DNA of 64,000 bases from contig CM042035.1 of NCBI GenBank assembly GCA_023525975.1, positions 35,989,001 through 36,053,000 on the forward strand, read 5' to 3'. Source of the DNA: Smallanthus sonchifolius. Taxonomy: Eukaryota > Streptophyta > Magnoliopsida > Asterales > Asteraceae. The number at the start of each line of letters is the position of its first letter. Position 1 is the stretch's first letter. The notes beneath the pieces were generated by a model. The model saw nothing but the letters and a program-made list of their open reading frames with translations. It did not search any database and was not told the origin of the DNA. This document shows, piece after piece, positions 36,860-48,553 of the stretch. A program made the position numbers and the translations under genes.

Positions 36860-38104
36860 ACTGCACAAATAGGAAATGATAGTGTTGTATATACATATAA
36901 TTTGAATTGTCCATAGACTAAATGCGTCACTGGACCATTAGTAGTGTGAAAACATAATTGCATATGTTACAAATGTGATTTGAACCCATTTTATGCCTGG
37001 GTGTGTGTGTTAAAAGATCACTATCAGATAAAGAATATCAGCTTTTAATAAAGATTGTCCTATGAGATCAGTTTCGGGTAATGTCCTTAGCACTATTCAT
37101 TCAGTTTGCTTCAAGGCCCATGTCTCGTAAAGCATGCAATTTGAAGTATAATCAAGATATGTACTTGACAACATCTGTCAAACATATACTAGCCCTTGGA
37201 TCATATTGATAAATCATCTTTACTGATTCCATTGATTTCATAATCTAGATAACAGTTGGATCCACGTACCTGAATCTTATGATTCCACATATATAAGCCA
37301 AGACATTGAATCATTCGATTCTGAATCTCATTGATTCCTATACAATCCAATTTGGATTTTGCTATTCATGTGCTAAGTGATGTCTCCTCATTCTGGAAAT
37401 TCAGTTAATTTTTAGTAAAATCTCATATGTCTTTAAGATAGTGCATTTTACATTACGTTGGCGTGCTAGTGGGGTACACGTTGTATTTCATACTTAAATG
37501 GTACCTTAACTCACAAGAAAGTGGGAATGAGATGCTTTAGTTTCAAATCTTATAATATTAACAATTTGAATTTGTGTGTCATAGCCTGATCCTTTTTTAT
37601 TTGTATGTTTATCGCGTATCATAACATGCAATATGAAAGTCTTGAAAAAGATAGAGTGCGATAATCTTAAAAGATATTGGTTTGATTGGTCAAGGCTTGA
37701 CATAATTTCATAGCATAACATTTGATATTATGTGTGATTGATATATCATATATACTGATATGATCTTCTTACTCGTAATGTTCGACCAAAAAGATGTGAT
37801 TTTCTATTTTACATTTTAGTTTGTACAAATAAAAACCAAAAAGATTTTGTGTTTCTTATGTTTGAAAAACCAAAAAGATTTTATTTTTCCACCATCCGTG
37901 GAAATCTTAATTTTTTGTTATTCTTGGTTCTTCTCCTTTGCAAAAATTGAATAATGCAGACAGAAGTTGACAAGGGGTCCTTCTCCCAAGTTTTCTTCTA
38001 GATGGAAAGAGAGAGTGTGAAGATGAACAAGACGAATACTAAAGTGTGTTTGATGATATTGAAGACTGATAACAATCTTCTGAAGCTGTTGTCAAGGGGG
38101 AGTC
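36860..38104 (+). mobile_element. Post-pol region and polypurine tract of element E
   Basis: No ORF. Blocks match, on the opposite strand, the post-pol regions of B and C (for example CCTGGGTGTGTGTGT near 36999 and GGGGTACACG near 37474). Two AACCAAAAAGATTTT units lie at 37835-37885. At 38091-38103 GTCAAGGGGGAGT is the polypurine tract next to the LTR. ORF3 is absent. Confidence 0.75.
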
Positions 38105-38567
38105 CGTTGGAACATATTCTGGTGACAACGAGCTTGAAGATATTATGTCTTAGTCTTAGAGTCTTTGACTTGTAATTGATAGAATTGTTAGCAACAGTTA
38201 AAGGGGAGTCAGTTAGGACTTGTTTTTAAACTATTGATAACAATATTGTTTAAGTTCATAGAGAGGCGAACTTAACAAGTTCGCCTAAGCATCTTTAAGA
38301 GTGAACTTGTTAAGTTCGCATATAGTGCTGTGTGGGTTTGTGTTTTCCTATAAATAGGTGTTTACAAGTCTTAGATGAGAGAAGATCAGTGTAGAACAGA
38401 AACTGCGAGATCTTGTAAACTGATATTCTGAGTGGAAATACAAAGCGTTTATTTACACTGTTATTGTTGATTGGGTTACATGAGCACTTTGATCATGGAT
38501 TCCGCACGTTATCACTGTGTCGTACCGCGAGTCTAGAGATCCGTCACGCACCGAATCGGGACCTACA
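38105..38567 (+). repeat. 3' LTR of element E (463 bp)
   Basis: It starts CGTTGGAACATA (TG mutated to CG) and ends GGGACCTACA, homologous to the C-family LTR read in reverse. TATAAATAG at 38349-38357 is a good plus-strand TATA box. Two C-type palindromes at 38266-38284 and 38301-38319 sit 30 bp upstream. The 5' LTR of E is missing. Confidence 0.85.
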
Positions 38568-39205
38568 CTTTCACATTTAATAACAAATATATATTTAACC
38601 CGAACAGGTTTATTTATATTAAATGAGTGTGTTTTACGGTTCATTAATATTTATCATTAAGTTAATATTTATTTTTATCATTAATAAGTCGTTTAGGGCT
38701 CAACTCAAATAACCGTACACGCGTTTAACCTTTACGTAACTAAATAAAATTACTATAATGCGCGTTTTATACCTTTCGAGAGCCCCGATTACGAACCGAC
38801 ACGTACTAAACCTCACTTTCACGTACCGACCATGTTTAACTTTTGTTGACTGAGTTTGACCGGTTCTCGGGATGTCGTATCCTGTCCAAGAACACATGTT
38901 TTATATTCGAAAATGGAACCCGGAAACCAAAAATCTAGATCTAGTCGGGAAAACAACCTATCTCCAAGGATTAACCTAAGATTTCAGAGACAAACCTTGT
39001 ATGTTCATAGTTTTGATCAGATCTGAAGCACGTTGGTATAGATCTACTGTTTTTTTCTTCAACGTAGTCGCCGAAAAAACGAGGTCTCGCTGGATCTTGG
39101 CCGGAGAAACGATTTTTGTGGTCACCACTACTCCTTCCTTCTTCTCCTTACCGATTTGGCACCATCCAGCATCACCACCATCGTTTTCCACCATCAAGAC
39201 ACCAT
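38568..39205 (-). repeat. Left part of gypsy LTR F
   Basis: AT-rich, noncoding, ending at the C insertion. The target duplication of C joins it to 52672-53705. Its own far end is lost at the junction with E. Confidence 0.65.
39201..39205. repeat. Target site duplication of C, left copy (ACCAT)
   Basis: ACCAT precedes the LTR at 39206 and recurs at 52667-52671. Confidence 0.92.
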
Positions 39206-39690
39206 TGTAGGTCCTCATGGCGCTTCTACGGATCGATCTCGTGATAAGATGTGACGTTAACTCGGAGTGCGGAATCCAATGAATCAATGTTTATACGCAT
39301 AAAAGACAATGAAGACAATCACGTAAATAAACTTCATCAATTGTATTCCAAATCACAATGGTGTTTACAGACTCAATCAGACAATTCGATCTTTCTCTGT
39401 TCTGTGTTATATCGACTGACTCTATAAACACATATATAGAAAACTGACCTGCTATAAGCGAACTTATTAAGTTCGCCTCTAACAGACTAAGCGAACTTAA
39501 CAAGTTCGCCTCAGATAGACTTAAGCGAACTTATTAAGTTCGCCTCTGATAGACCAGGCGAACTTAACAAGTTCGCCTCTAGGCTATACTTGTAAAACAC
39601 TTAGTGACTTTTGACATTTACATAACAAAAACATAAAGACATAAGATCTAACTATTATAAGCTTTTGTCATTACAGACTATGTCCTAACA
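39206..39690 (-). repeat. 3' LTR of element C (485 bp)
   Basis: Ends TGTAGGTCCTC...CCTAACA. Minus-strand TATATA lies at 39433-39438. The palindromic array is at 39458-39576. Confidence 0.95.
39458..39576. repeat. Palindromic array in 3' LTR of C, about 33-bp period
   Basis: Four 19-bp units GCGAACTTA(T/A)(T/C)AAGTTCGC at 39458, 39491, 39525 and 39558, steps 33-34-33 bp. The 5' LTR has them at 52435, 52468, 52502 and 52535. Confidence 0.95.
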
Positions 39691-39704
39691 TACTCCCCCT
39701 TGAC
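39691..39704 (-). promoter_or_regulatory. Polypurine tract of C
   Basis: Minus strand TCAAGGGGGAGTA directly precedes the 3' LTR. Confidence 0.9.
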
Positions 39705-39850
39705 AATAGCTTGATCTTCAGTCTTCAGTCTTCACAATGAGCTTTTCCAGTTATCCGGTAGTCTGCTGCCAGCATGCACTCCATATCTTCTGCATATCTC
39801 CAAAACTCTTTTGTACTGAAAACCTTGTTCTCTCCGTTCATCAGTGAACA

Positions 39851-42644
39851 TTATTTCATTCTTTCGCAACGTCCTCTGATCTTTTTTGATAAATTTATAA
39901 GATTCATTGCATCATAGAAACATACAATGACCTTATTGTCTTTATCTTCAATCTTTGCTTCACCAGTATTAACATCAACATACCACCATTTCATATTCCC
40001 AAGAAAGTCTTGAGGAATCTTCTTTAACGGTATCTTGTGAATAGCACGCACTGGTTTATACTTGTATCTCCAGGTCACTTTCCCAGTCTTTGGATCTGTG
40101 TTCTTCACTCTCTTTCCCTTTTGTGGTTTCAGCCGTTCATACTTTCCTGAACTACCTTCTCTCTTGATCAAGTTTTCTATCACATCAGCCAAACCATTCT
40201 TGGATCTATTAATAAGAGGCTTTGAAGCTAGACCATTCATTTCACACCTTGGCAAGGTATTGAAATACTTGATCCTCGGCTTTAAGTATTGAACACCATC
40301 AGATCTTTTAATTGCAAATAATTTTGATTCATCATCATAGAACCAACTTATGATCCTTCCTACACACTGCTCTTTATTCACATATTTCTCTTTCTGAGCA
40401 GGTTGTGCTGGAACTTAGGTAGCACCTTCATCCAACTGTTTACAACTTCTCTCCACTGTTCTCGTGTCATCCCTGTATTTCTGTACATCACAGGTTCTTC
40501 ATTAACCTTCGGAGACTCAGTGTGAGTAGTTTCAGTTTCAGCATCTTTATCAGTATCCATCTTTGAATCAGCAGTATCTTCATGCATTTTGATGTCTTCA
40601 GCAGAGTCCATAGAGTTTGTTACTCCTTCATAAGTAAATTCAGGAATAACATCATCTTGGATGAAGTTATACGGCACTTTAAGACCATCACAGCCTACAT
40701 AAGTAACACTATATTTATCTTTCTCTATTTCAATCTCTACTATTTCTCCTTCTTCTATCTCATTATCCAACATATCATCTTCCATGTCATTGAATAAATC
40801 ATCAATGTCATCAAGACATGCAATCTTTTCAGCTTCCTTTTCTTCTGAATCTTGAAAAAACTCCAATAATAGAATTTCTTCTTCATTAGTACCAGAACTA
40901 TCTTTGTTTCCTTCAAGTGATTGTGATGTCGACTCCCCCTGAACCCTAGATATAGGATTAGCGTCAGTGTATTGACGATCACGCTCAATATTTCCAGCAG
41001 GATCATTGTCTTCATCATCACGTCTTTGAATAGACTCTGTGTGACATGTATCGTGTATCCTCAACTCCCCCTGAGCGTCAAGACGCTGAACGAGTTTGGA
41101 CACCAATGCTTGCATGTCAGCTATTTGTTGAGCTTGAATCTGAATCACTAGTTGCCGTTGTGAATCAGTAGAAACAAGAGTGTTCACTTGTGTTTGTAAA
41201 GAAAGCACTTGAGATTCAAGGAAAGTAATCATTTCAGAATCAGAAGGCGTTGACGGACCAGCTGAAGACTGTGGAACTGAAGGACTTGTAGTAGGAGTAA
41301 TAACTGGAGGAACAGGAGTTATAACTGGAGATGTATCTTTAGATCTTGGAGGAGTAATGATCAAGGAAGCAACAAACTGTGCATCATCGACTCCCTGTGA
41401 AGATTGTACAGCAGCAATTGAAGCAGACATTAACTTTTGAGTTTTTGGATCTAGATTGAAGTCACTATCAGAACTCTCATCCACCAAAGTTCTTTTTCCA
41501 AGTACTGTTCCGGAAGGAGGATCCCGAACAGACTTTCTTCTTGGGTGTCTGGCTTGAGATTTAATGCGTTTTCCAGCATTAGCCAGTGGAATAGCAGCTA
41601 ACCGTTCATAATGATCTGAGGAAAAATCTCTAGATTCATCAGATTTGGTATCTTCAATGCTTGAGCTAGAACTCGACTCAGTAGCTGTTACCACATTCCC
41701 TTCAGCTTCAAGAATGGGTGAGTTCACAGCGTCATCAACGAAATCATCCATGTTCATCCCTAGATCTTGTTCATGTTCATGAACGACCTCTTATTGAACA
41801 GGTTCATTAACAGGTATATAAACCTGAGCTTGTGGAATTGGAACTTGTTCAGGAATAGGAATTTGTGGTTGTACGGGAACCTGAACTTGTGGAATTAGTA
41901 TCTGTTGTTGTGGAACTTGTTGTTGTGCTGGTTGTTGAGGTTGTTGCTGTTGTTGTTGTTGAACATTGAAGCCTGGAACTTGAATAATTTCTTCAGGATG
42001 AAACCAGTTGTCATTCAGTGGTGCAACATAATCAGGATTGATTAAGTGCCGAAACAATGGAGCAGGAACCGGTATCAATGCGGCATTCTGCTGTTTAACT
42101 TTTGTACAATCAGTAAAGATACGATTTGACATCGGAGTCAAAGTTAATCTTAGAGGATGTTATGGAAGATCCGGAATTAGATGATTAAGAATCAGTTGAA
42201 TAAAACGAGGATACATCAGAAATCCTTGACCTTCAACTGGATTAATTTGCATGACCATCTCTCTTTACGTGCTTGTGTATCATTCTGTTTCCCACGATAA
42301 CCCATTCTTTGAAAACAACCCAGAATAAGAGTTCCTGGATAAGATAACGGATCTTCAGCATTTCCACCCAAATCAAGAGCAGCACGAATCGTCTCTTCAG
42401 AAATGGCAATCTCGGTATTATTAACAGTGGCACGAAGAACATGAGGTTCAACATCCGTATCTTGATGTATTGTGTCCCAAAATTGATGTATGTACACGAG
42501 ACTTATGTAAGGATCAGCAGATAAAGCAACGTAAAGACGTGATCTGTTCAAAAATCCTATAATGCCTTGAAAATTTACAGCGTCGGACATGTTAGGATCT
42601 AACAATGCCAGTTGATTATGTTTATATTCGACACGTCGAGCCAT
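39851..42644 (-). pseudogene. ORF3 of element C, with internal deletion
   Basis: ATG at 42644 begins MARRVEYKHNQLALLDPN and continues FLNRSRLYVALSADP and QRMGYRGKQ. After KERW the counterpart of about 50-60 residues of B ORF3 is missing and the frame changes to INPVEGQGFLMYPRFIQL. Then come a Gln/Pro-rich stretch (41990-41800), an acidic middle with a heptad-like segment near LESQVLSLQTQVNTL, and the C-terminal block YKPVRAIHKIPLKKIPQDFL and GNMKWWYVDVNTGEAKI ending at 39851. At least three frames are used. Function unknown; homology to B is clear at both ends. Confidence 0.78.
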
Positions 42645-42794
42645 CTGAAAACATTCGGACAACAAACACATTAGTAAAAACCACAAACACAAACAATTAA
42701 AAAAAATTTAAACAAAACAAACAAAAAAAATTTTAACAAAAAAAAAATTTCTAACACTCAAAAATCACAAGTCCAAATCCCCTTTGACCCCTAG

Positions 42795-42880
42795 GCGAAC
42801 TTAATAAGTTCGCTTAGTGTGGCAAGAGGCGAACTTATTAAGTTCGCCTGGACAAGTTCGCTTGGAACAAGTTCGCCTGA
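42795..42880. repeat. Palindrome cluster in ORF3 leader of C
   Basis: Two full C-type units (GCGAACTTAATAAGTTCGC type) and two half units about 150 bp upstream of the ORF3 ATG. Confidence 0.9.
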
Positions 42881-43224
42881 ACCTGTGACGATTCAAATCC
42901 AAACACTTAATTTCAAAATTCGGCAATTCGAGTTAAATTCATGTAATAAGCAATGAACATCAGTTGAATATCAATTAGCAACCAATTAGAATGATCAATT
43001 TTATAATTCCTGTCAAAATTAGGTCAAAAACCGTTCGTTCAAATTTACGAAGTGAAACCGAGGAGAAAATCACCAAATACTCACAATTGAGCGGATGAAA
43101 TTCAGCAAAATTACCTTGGTTGTGTTCGCAATTCAATTTGGAATATGATAGAACCGGTAAACAACCCTAACAACACAGATTAAGAATTTTGAAAAATTTT
43201 CAGACAAGTTCGATTCGTGTAAAT

Positions 43225-43455
43225 GAAGACGATGACTATCAAGTTCGCTTGACCAAGAGTCTTAAACACAATAACTTCGCTTATTTAGGCGAACTTGTTA
43301 AGTTCGCTTAACAAGCCTTCGGCGAACAAGCTAAGTTCGCTTCACCATCCACAGACAACCAGATTAAGTTCGCTTCACTATACACAGGCAAACAAATTAA
43401 GTTCGCTTCACTGTTCTCGGGCGAACATATTAAGTTCGCTTCACTGTACACAGGC
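43225..43455. repeat. Palindrome cluster between pol and ORF3 of C
   Basis: One full unit (GCGAACTTGTTAAGTTCGC) and several units with only one good arm, spaced 35-40 bp. A continuous plus-strand ORF (LSSL repeats) is produced by the repeat and is not a gene. Confidence 0.85.
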
Positions 43456-43604
43456 TAAAATAATATCTAATCACTTTTGCCTTGAACAAAATTTTTCCAC
43501 CTTCAACCTTTCAAGTCTTGAACTTTCGTCAGCATCTTGTATCCGATCCAATCCCAAACAATTTTAATAAAAGTTTAGAATTTTCATGGAAAATAAAAAT
43601 AAAA

Positions 43605-43860
43605 ATCTTTTTTGAGTTTTATCTATACAGACGGAAACACATATTTTTGGATTTTATCTGTACAAACGGAATCACATATTTTTGGATTTTTATCTTTACA
43701 AACTGAAATCACATATTTTTGGATTTTTATCTTTACAAACTGAAATCACATATATTTTTTTTTATCTTTACAAACGGAATCACATATTTTTGGATTTTTA
43801 TCTTTACAAATGGAATCACATATTTTTGGATTTTTATCAAACGGAATCACATATTTTTGA
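43605..43860. repeat. Tandem repeat of about 40-50 bp in the spacer of C
   Basis: Six copies of AATCACATATTTTTGGATTT plus TTATCTTTACAAAC with small indels. E has related AACCAAAAAGATTTT units at 37835-37885. Confidence 0.88.
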
Positions 43861-45117
43861 ATGAACATCATGAGTAAAAAGATCATATCAGTATCCGAGT
43901 AGCTCATCACACATTTTAGCAATAACAAAGGTAACCTATAATATGAAACCATACAACTCAGTCTTGTGCACTTTGCATCTTTTTCATTTTGTACATTCTT
44001 TTCAGCTTGAATAATATTTGAAATGATACGCGATAAATTTCAAAGTAAATAAGATCAGGTTATAAAATGCTCTTTTATTTATACCGAATTTGAAATATAA
44101 AGCATGAACTCTTAAATTTGTCAATATTATATTATTTGAAACTATAAGCGTTTATTCTCCAAATTCATGTGATTTAGTATCATTTTGATGAAACACATCG
44201 TGTACCCCACATATATGCCAAACAGATATATAAATTGCACTATCTTCAAGACATATACAGTTTATTTTTTAAGATTAGATCAATTTCCAAGATGAAATTA
44301 TCTCATTTAGCACAAGCATAGAAGCAGATCCCAAAGGATATAAGAATCATGATGATTCAGAATCAGAAGATTCTAATGAATTGGCTGAATAATGAGAATC
44401 AACAGATTCAGGTATGAGGATCCAACTATTATCTGGATAAGTTTCAATGAAGTCAGACTAGATGATGTATCTAACTGATCCAAGGGCGAATATATGTTTC
44501 AACAAATTTTGAAAGCATATCTTAGTTCAACAACACCTTGCATGTTTTTCGGGGCATGGGCAGTGAAGTGAACTGAAATAAATTTGTACTAAAGATATAA
44601 TTCGATATTGGTCATATAAAATTCTTTAAAGCCATATATTCTTTATCTGATAATGATCTTTTACACACACACCCAGGCATATAATGGATTCAAATCACAG
44701 ATGTAATCATATTATATTTAATTTTCACACTACTATTAGTTTCAAAACGCTTCTAGTCTATTGACAATTCAAGATTCAAAACTCATACACAAATTAAAAA
44801 AAAATTATCAAGATTAGAGCATTCACAACACTATCATTTCTCATTTATGCAGACTTTGAAATTTAGATCAAATCAACTCAATTTAAGCAATCATTTATCA
44901 AAGGTCTACTAAGGTCGTGTGAAATAAACTAATCACTGATGTACTATCATTTCTTCTCTAACTTCAAATGATGTCAACATTTTATATTTTTCATTTTGTT
45001 TTGACTTTTTATAAATTAAGAACTTTTTGACTGAAATGTAAATGCAAAAATGTAATAAAGCAATAAAAGACATTAAAAAAACAAAATTTTCCATGAAAAT
45101 CTGATTTTGAAAAGATT
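43861..45117. other. Post-pol noncoding region of C, conserved with B and E
   Basis: No ORF supported. Contains the shared blocks TTTGAAACTATAAGC, CGTGTACCCCAC and TTTACACACACACCCAGGC in the same order as in B and in reverse in E. Confidence 0.7.
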
Positions 45118-48100
45118 TTATTCGGGATTGATCATACTAATCATTTTAATTAAGAATTCAAACCTGGTACGATCAAATGCCTTAGTAAACAAATCAGCAA
45201 AATTATCGTCAGTGTGTACCTTGACCAGCTCAATCAACCTTTTATCTGCACAATCACGAATAAAATGATATTGAATCTCGATGTGCTTAGTTTTACTATG
45301 TTTAACAGGATTATTAGTTATGGACATAGTAGCATTATTATCAATAAGCATAGGGGTTCCTGTGAAATTCAAACCGTAATCTCTCAATTGCTGTTGTATC
45401 CACAGGATCTGTGAACAACAACTCGAAGCAGCGATATATTCTGCTTCGCATGTAGAAATCGAGACTGTGGTTTGCTTTTTTGCATTGCCAGGACAGAAGT
45501 CGATTACCTAAGAACTGGCAACTACCTGTTGTAGATTTCTTGTCTAAACAACAACCACCAAAATCAGAATCAGTATATGCATTGAAATCAAAGTTAGAAC
45601 CATGAGGATACCATAGCCCCAAACGTTGTTTTCCTTTCAAATATCGCAAGATTCTTTTCACAGCAATTAAGTGAGATTCTTTTGGCTTTGCCTTGAATCT
45701 GGAACAGATGCACACGGCGAACATTATATCCGGCCTTGAAGCGGTTAAGTACATGAGGGATCCAATCATAGCTCTGTAAAGTCGACAATCCACATCTTTT
45801 CCATCTGGGTCAGAATTCAACTTATGATTGACCAGAATTGGAGTATCATATGGGGTACAGTCCTCCATCTTGAACCGGCTCAAGATGTCTTTGACATACT
45901 TGGACTGATGAATAAAGAAACCATCTTCCTTTTGATTTACTTACAAACCTAAGAAAAACGATAACTCTCCCATAGCTGACATTTCAAATTTCAACTTCAT
46001 AACACCCTCAAAATCTTTGCATAACCCTTCGTTTGTTGAGCCAAAAATAATATCATCCACATAAATCTGCACCAGTAGGTAATCTCCCCCTGATTTCTTT
46101 ATGAATAAGGTCGAGTCTATCTTTTCACGAACAAAGTCATTTGCCAAAAGATGTGTGGATAATGTTTCATACCACGCGCGAGGAGCCTGATGAAGACCAT
46201 AGAGGGCCTTATCAAGCATGAAAACCATATTCGGATTCAGTGGATCTTCAAACCCCGTCGGCTGACACACCTAGACTTCCTCCTTGACATTTCCATACAA
46301 AAATGCACCATTTACGTCTAATTGAAACACCTTAAAACATTTAAAAGAAGCAAAAGCTAGAAAAAGCCTTATAGCTTCGAGCCTCGCAACAGGCGCATAA
46401 ACCTCGGTGTAATCAATTCCTTCTTGTTGATTGAAGCCCTGGACAACTAATCTTGCCTTGTTGCGTACCACGACACCACGATCGTCTTTCTTACATTTAA
46501 ACACCCATTTTGTTCCTATCGGATACGCACCCTTTGGAAGATCAACAAGATTCCAAACCTTAAGTTTGTCAAATTGAACAAGTTGTTCCTGCATAGCTTC
46601 TATCCAATTGTTGTCATTTAAAGCCATTTCAACATTCTTGGGTTCAACCTGCGAAATAAAGCATGGATGTGAGCAATCATCAAGAACACCAGAATCTTTA
46701 ATGCAGGTATACAAACAAGTATTGTCAACAAGAGAACGCGTCTTCACTCCATCCTGCAAATTTCTAATTATATTTGTCACCGGATGATCATTGAGTTCCT
46801 TGATGGATGCAACCTCAGGAACCGGCAACATTTCAACTTGAGTAGAATCAGATTGATAAGAATAATCTTGATTAATAGGAATTTCTGAGTCTAAATTTGT
46901 AGGAATCTCCCCCTGAGCCTGTGTCGAAGGTAATGGATCATCACCCAACAACGGATCTGCAGAAGAATCTTGAAAAATAGCATTATCCACCTCACTCTCT
47001 GAATCTTGTGGACCTGAACAAGAAGCAACATTAGGATCGGGAGCAGAAGTAGATGGAATCGATGAATTTGGAACTGCATTTGGTAGAAAGCCATTGTGCT
47101 GTGCATCCTGACATGAATCATAAAGAACAGCAGCATCTTTAGCAAAAATATCAGAAGGTAAATGAAAAGACTGGAATAAGTTTTCATAATCAAATGCCCA
47201 ATCCGGACCAATCGCCATTTGTGGTAAAGACCGATTTGAACAGTCAATATGGAACCATTCTTCAACTTGGCGTGTCTCTTTGTTATAAACCTTCTTGGTA
47301 GTAGAATTAGCCACATACCCCAGAAAAATCCCTTCAATAGCCTTCGCACTGAATTTTGTTAGGACATCTCGAACATTCAATAGGGTGCAAGGATTACCAA
47401 AATGTAGTAAATAATCCAGATTCGGCTTTTGATTATTCAACAATTCATAGCAAGTCTTGTTATGTCGCTTGACGGTCAAGACCCTGTTCAAAACGTGACA
47501 CACAGTATTCACAGCTTCAGCCCAAAAGGTGACTGGAAGCTTAGAATCCGCAAGCATCGTGCGAGCCGTTTCGACCAAAGTCCTGTTCTTTCGTTCAGCA
47601 ACACCATTTTGTTGAGGAACATATGGCGCACTGAATTCATGATGAATTCCTTTTTGTAGACAGAATAAGCCCATTTTCCTATTCTGAAATTCGCTGCCAT
47701 TGTCACTCCTGATTCTTCTGACTTTCAGATTGAATAAATTCTTCAAACCCAGGATTAAGTATTGTACCAACTCAGTGGTTTCAGCTTTAGAGGAAAGAAA
47801 CTTAACCCATGAAAATCTGGAGTAATCATCAGTTACTACCAAGCAGTACGATTTTCCACCAATGCTCCGGATACTGATAGGACCGAACAAATCCATATGC
47901 AGCAACTCCAAAGGAGTTACGATAGAATTCATCGATTTAGATTTATGAGATTTCTTTCTTTGCTTCCCCTTCTTGCAAGGAATACAGTCATCATGAACTG
48001 AGAATTTCATCTTCGGAATACCAAGAACCAAATCATTCCTAACAATGTAGTTCATCTTCCTATAGTTAATGTGAGCTAGTTTCTTGTGCCACAATATTGA

Positions 48101-48536
48101 ATCAGATTCTGACGCCTTGGAGAGTAAACAAGTAGGAATTGAATCCGTTGTAGTGGCGACACTCATGTCAAGGACATACGTGTCATTTCTTTGCGGAGCC
48201 TTCATGAGAATCCATTCATCAGGAATCACAAAGCCCGGTTTCAAAATATAGCATTCAGCATCGTTGAAATGGAACGAAAACTTCTTGTCACAAACTTGTG
48301 ATACACTTAAAAGATTGTGTTCCAGCAGCTCAACATAATTCACCTTCTCAAATTTTACTTTTTCATTCTTTAACATTCCCTGTCCAGTTATGTACCTGCC
48401 TTTATTACCCGTAAAAGCGACATAACCACCATCAATTTGTTTAACATCCTCAAGCAATCTAACATTCCCTGTCATATGTCGAGAGCAACCACTATCCACA
48501 TACCATGTATTGTTGATAGTCCACCTTGGTTGTCCC
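45118..48536 (-). pseudogene. pol: Pol of element C: protease-integrase-RT-RNase H, few breaks
   Basis: The frame opens immediately after TGTAG (48537-48533) at GGACAACCA; the codon before is a stop and there is no ATG. The protease has WYVDSGCSRHMTGN. The integrase has WHKKLAHIN...CIPCKKGK, LLHMDLFGP, RIRSDNGSEF and PQQNGVAERKNRTL, so all catalytic residues are present. RT has IYVDDIIFGSTNE. Stops are TAG at 46271-46273 and one at 45941-45943. RNase H has AYTDSDFGGC, then a frameshift from an extra T in the T-run at about 45474-45482, and ends LIKMISMINPE. Length is normal for copia pol. Confidence 0.92.
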
Positions 48537-48553
48537 TACATAAACAACGAGAA

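Noticed and set aside
39458..39576. Regularly spaced palindromes resembling a CRISPR array
   Set aside because: The repeats lie in retrotransposon LTRs of a plant genome, recur in both LTRs and internal sites, have related spacers, and no cas genes are present.
43295..43567. An ORF with LSSL repeats
   Set aside because: It is produced by translating the C-family palindrome on the non-coding strand.
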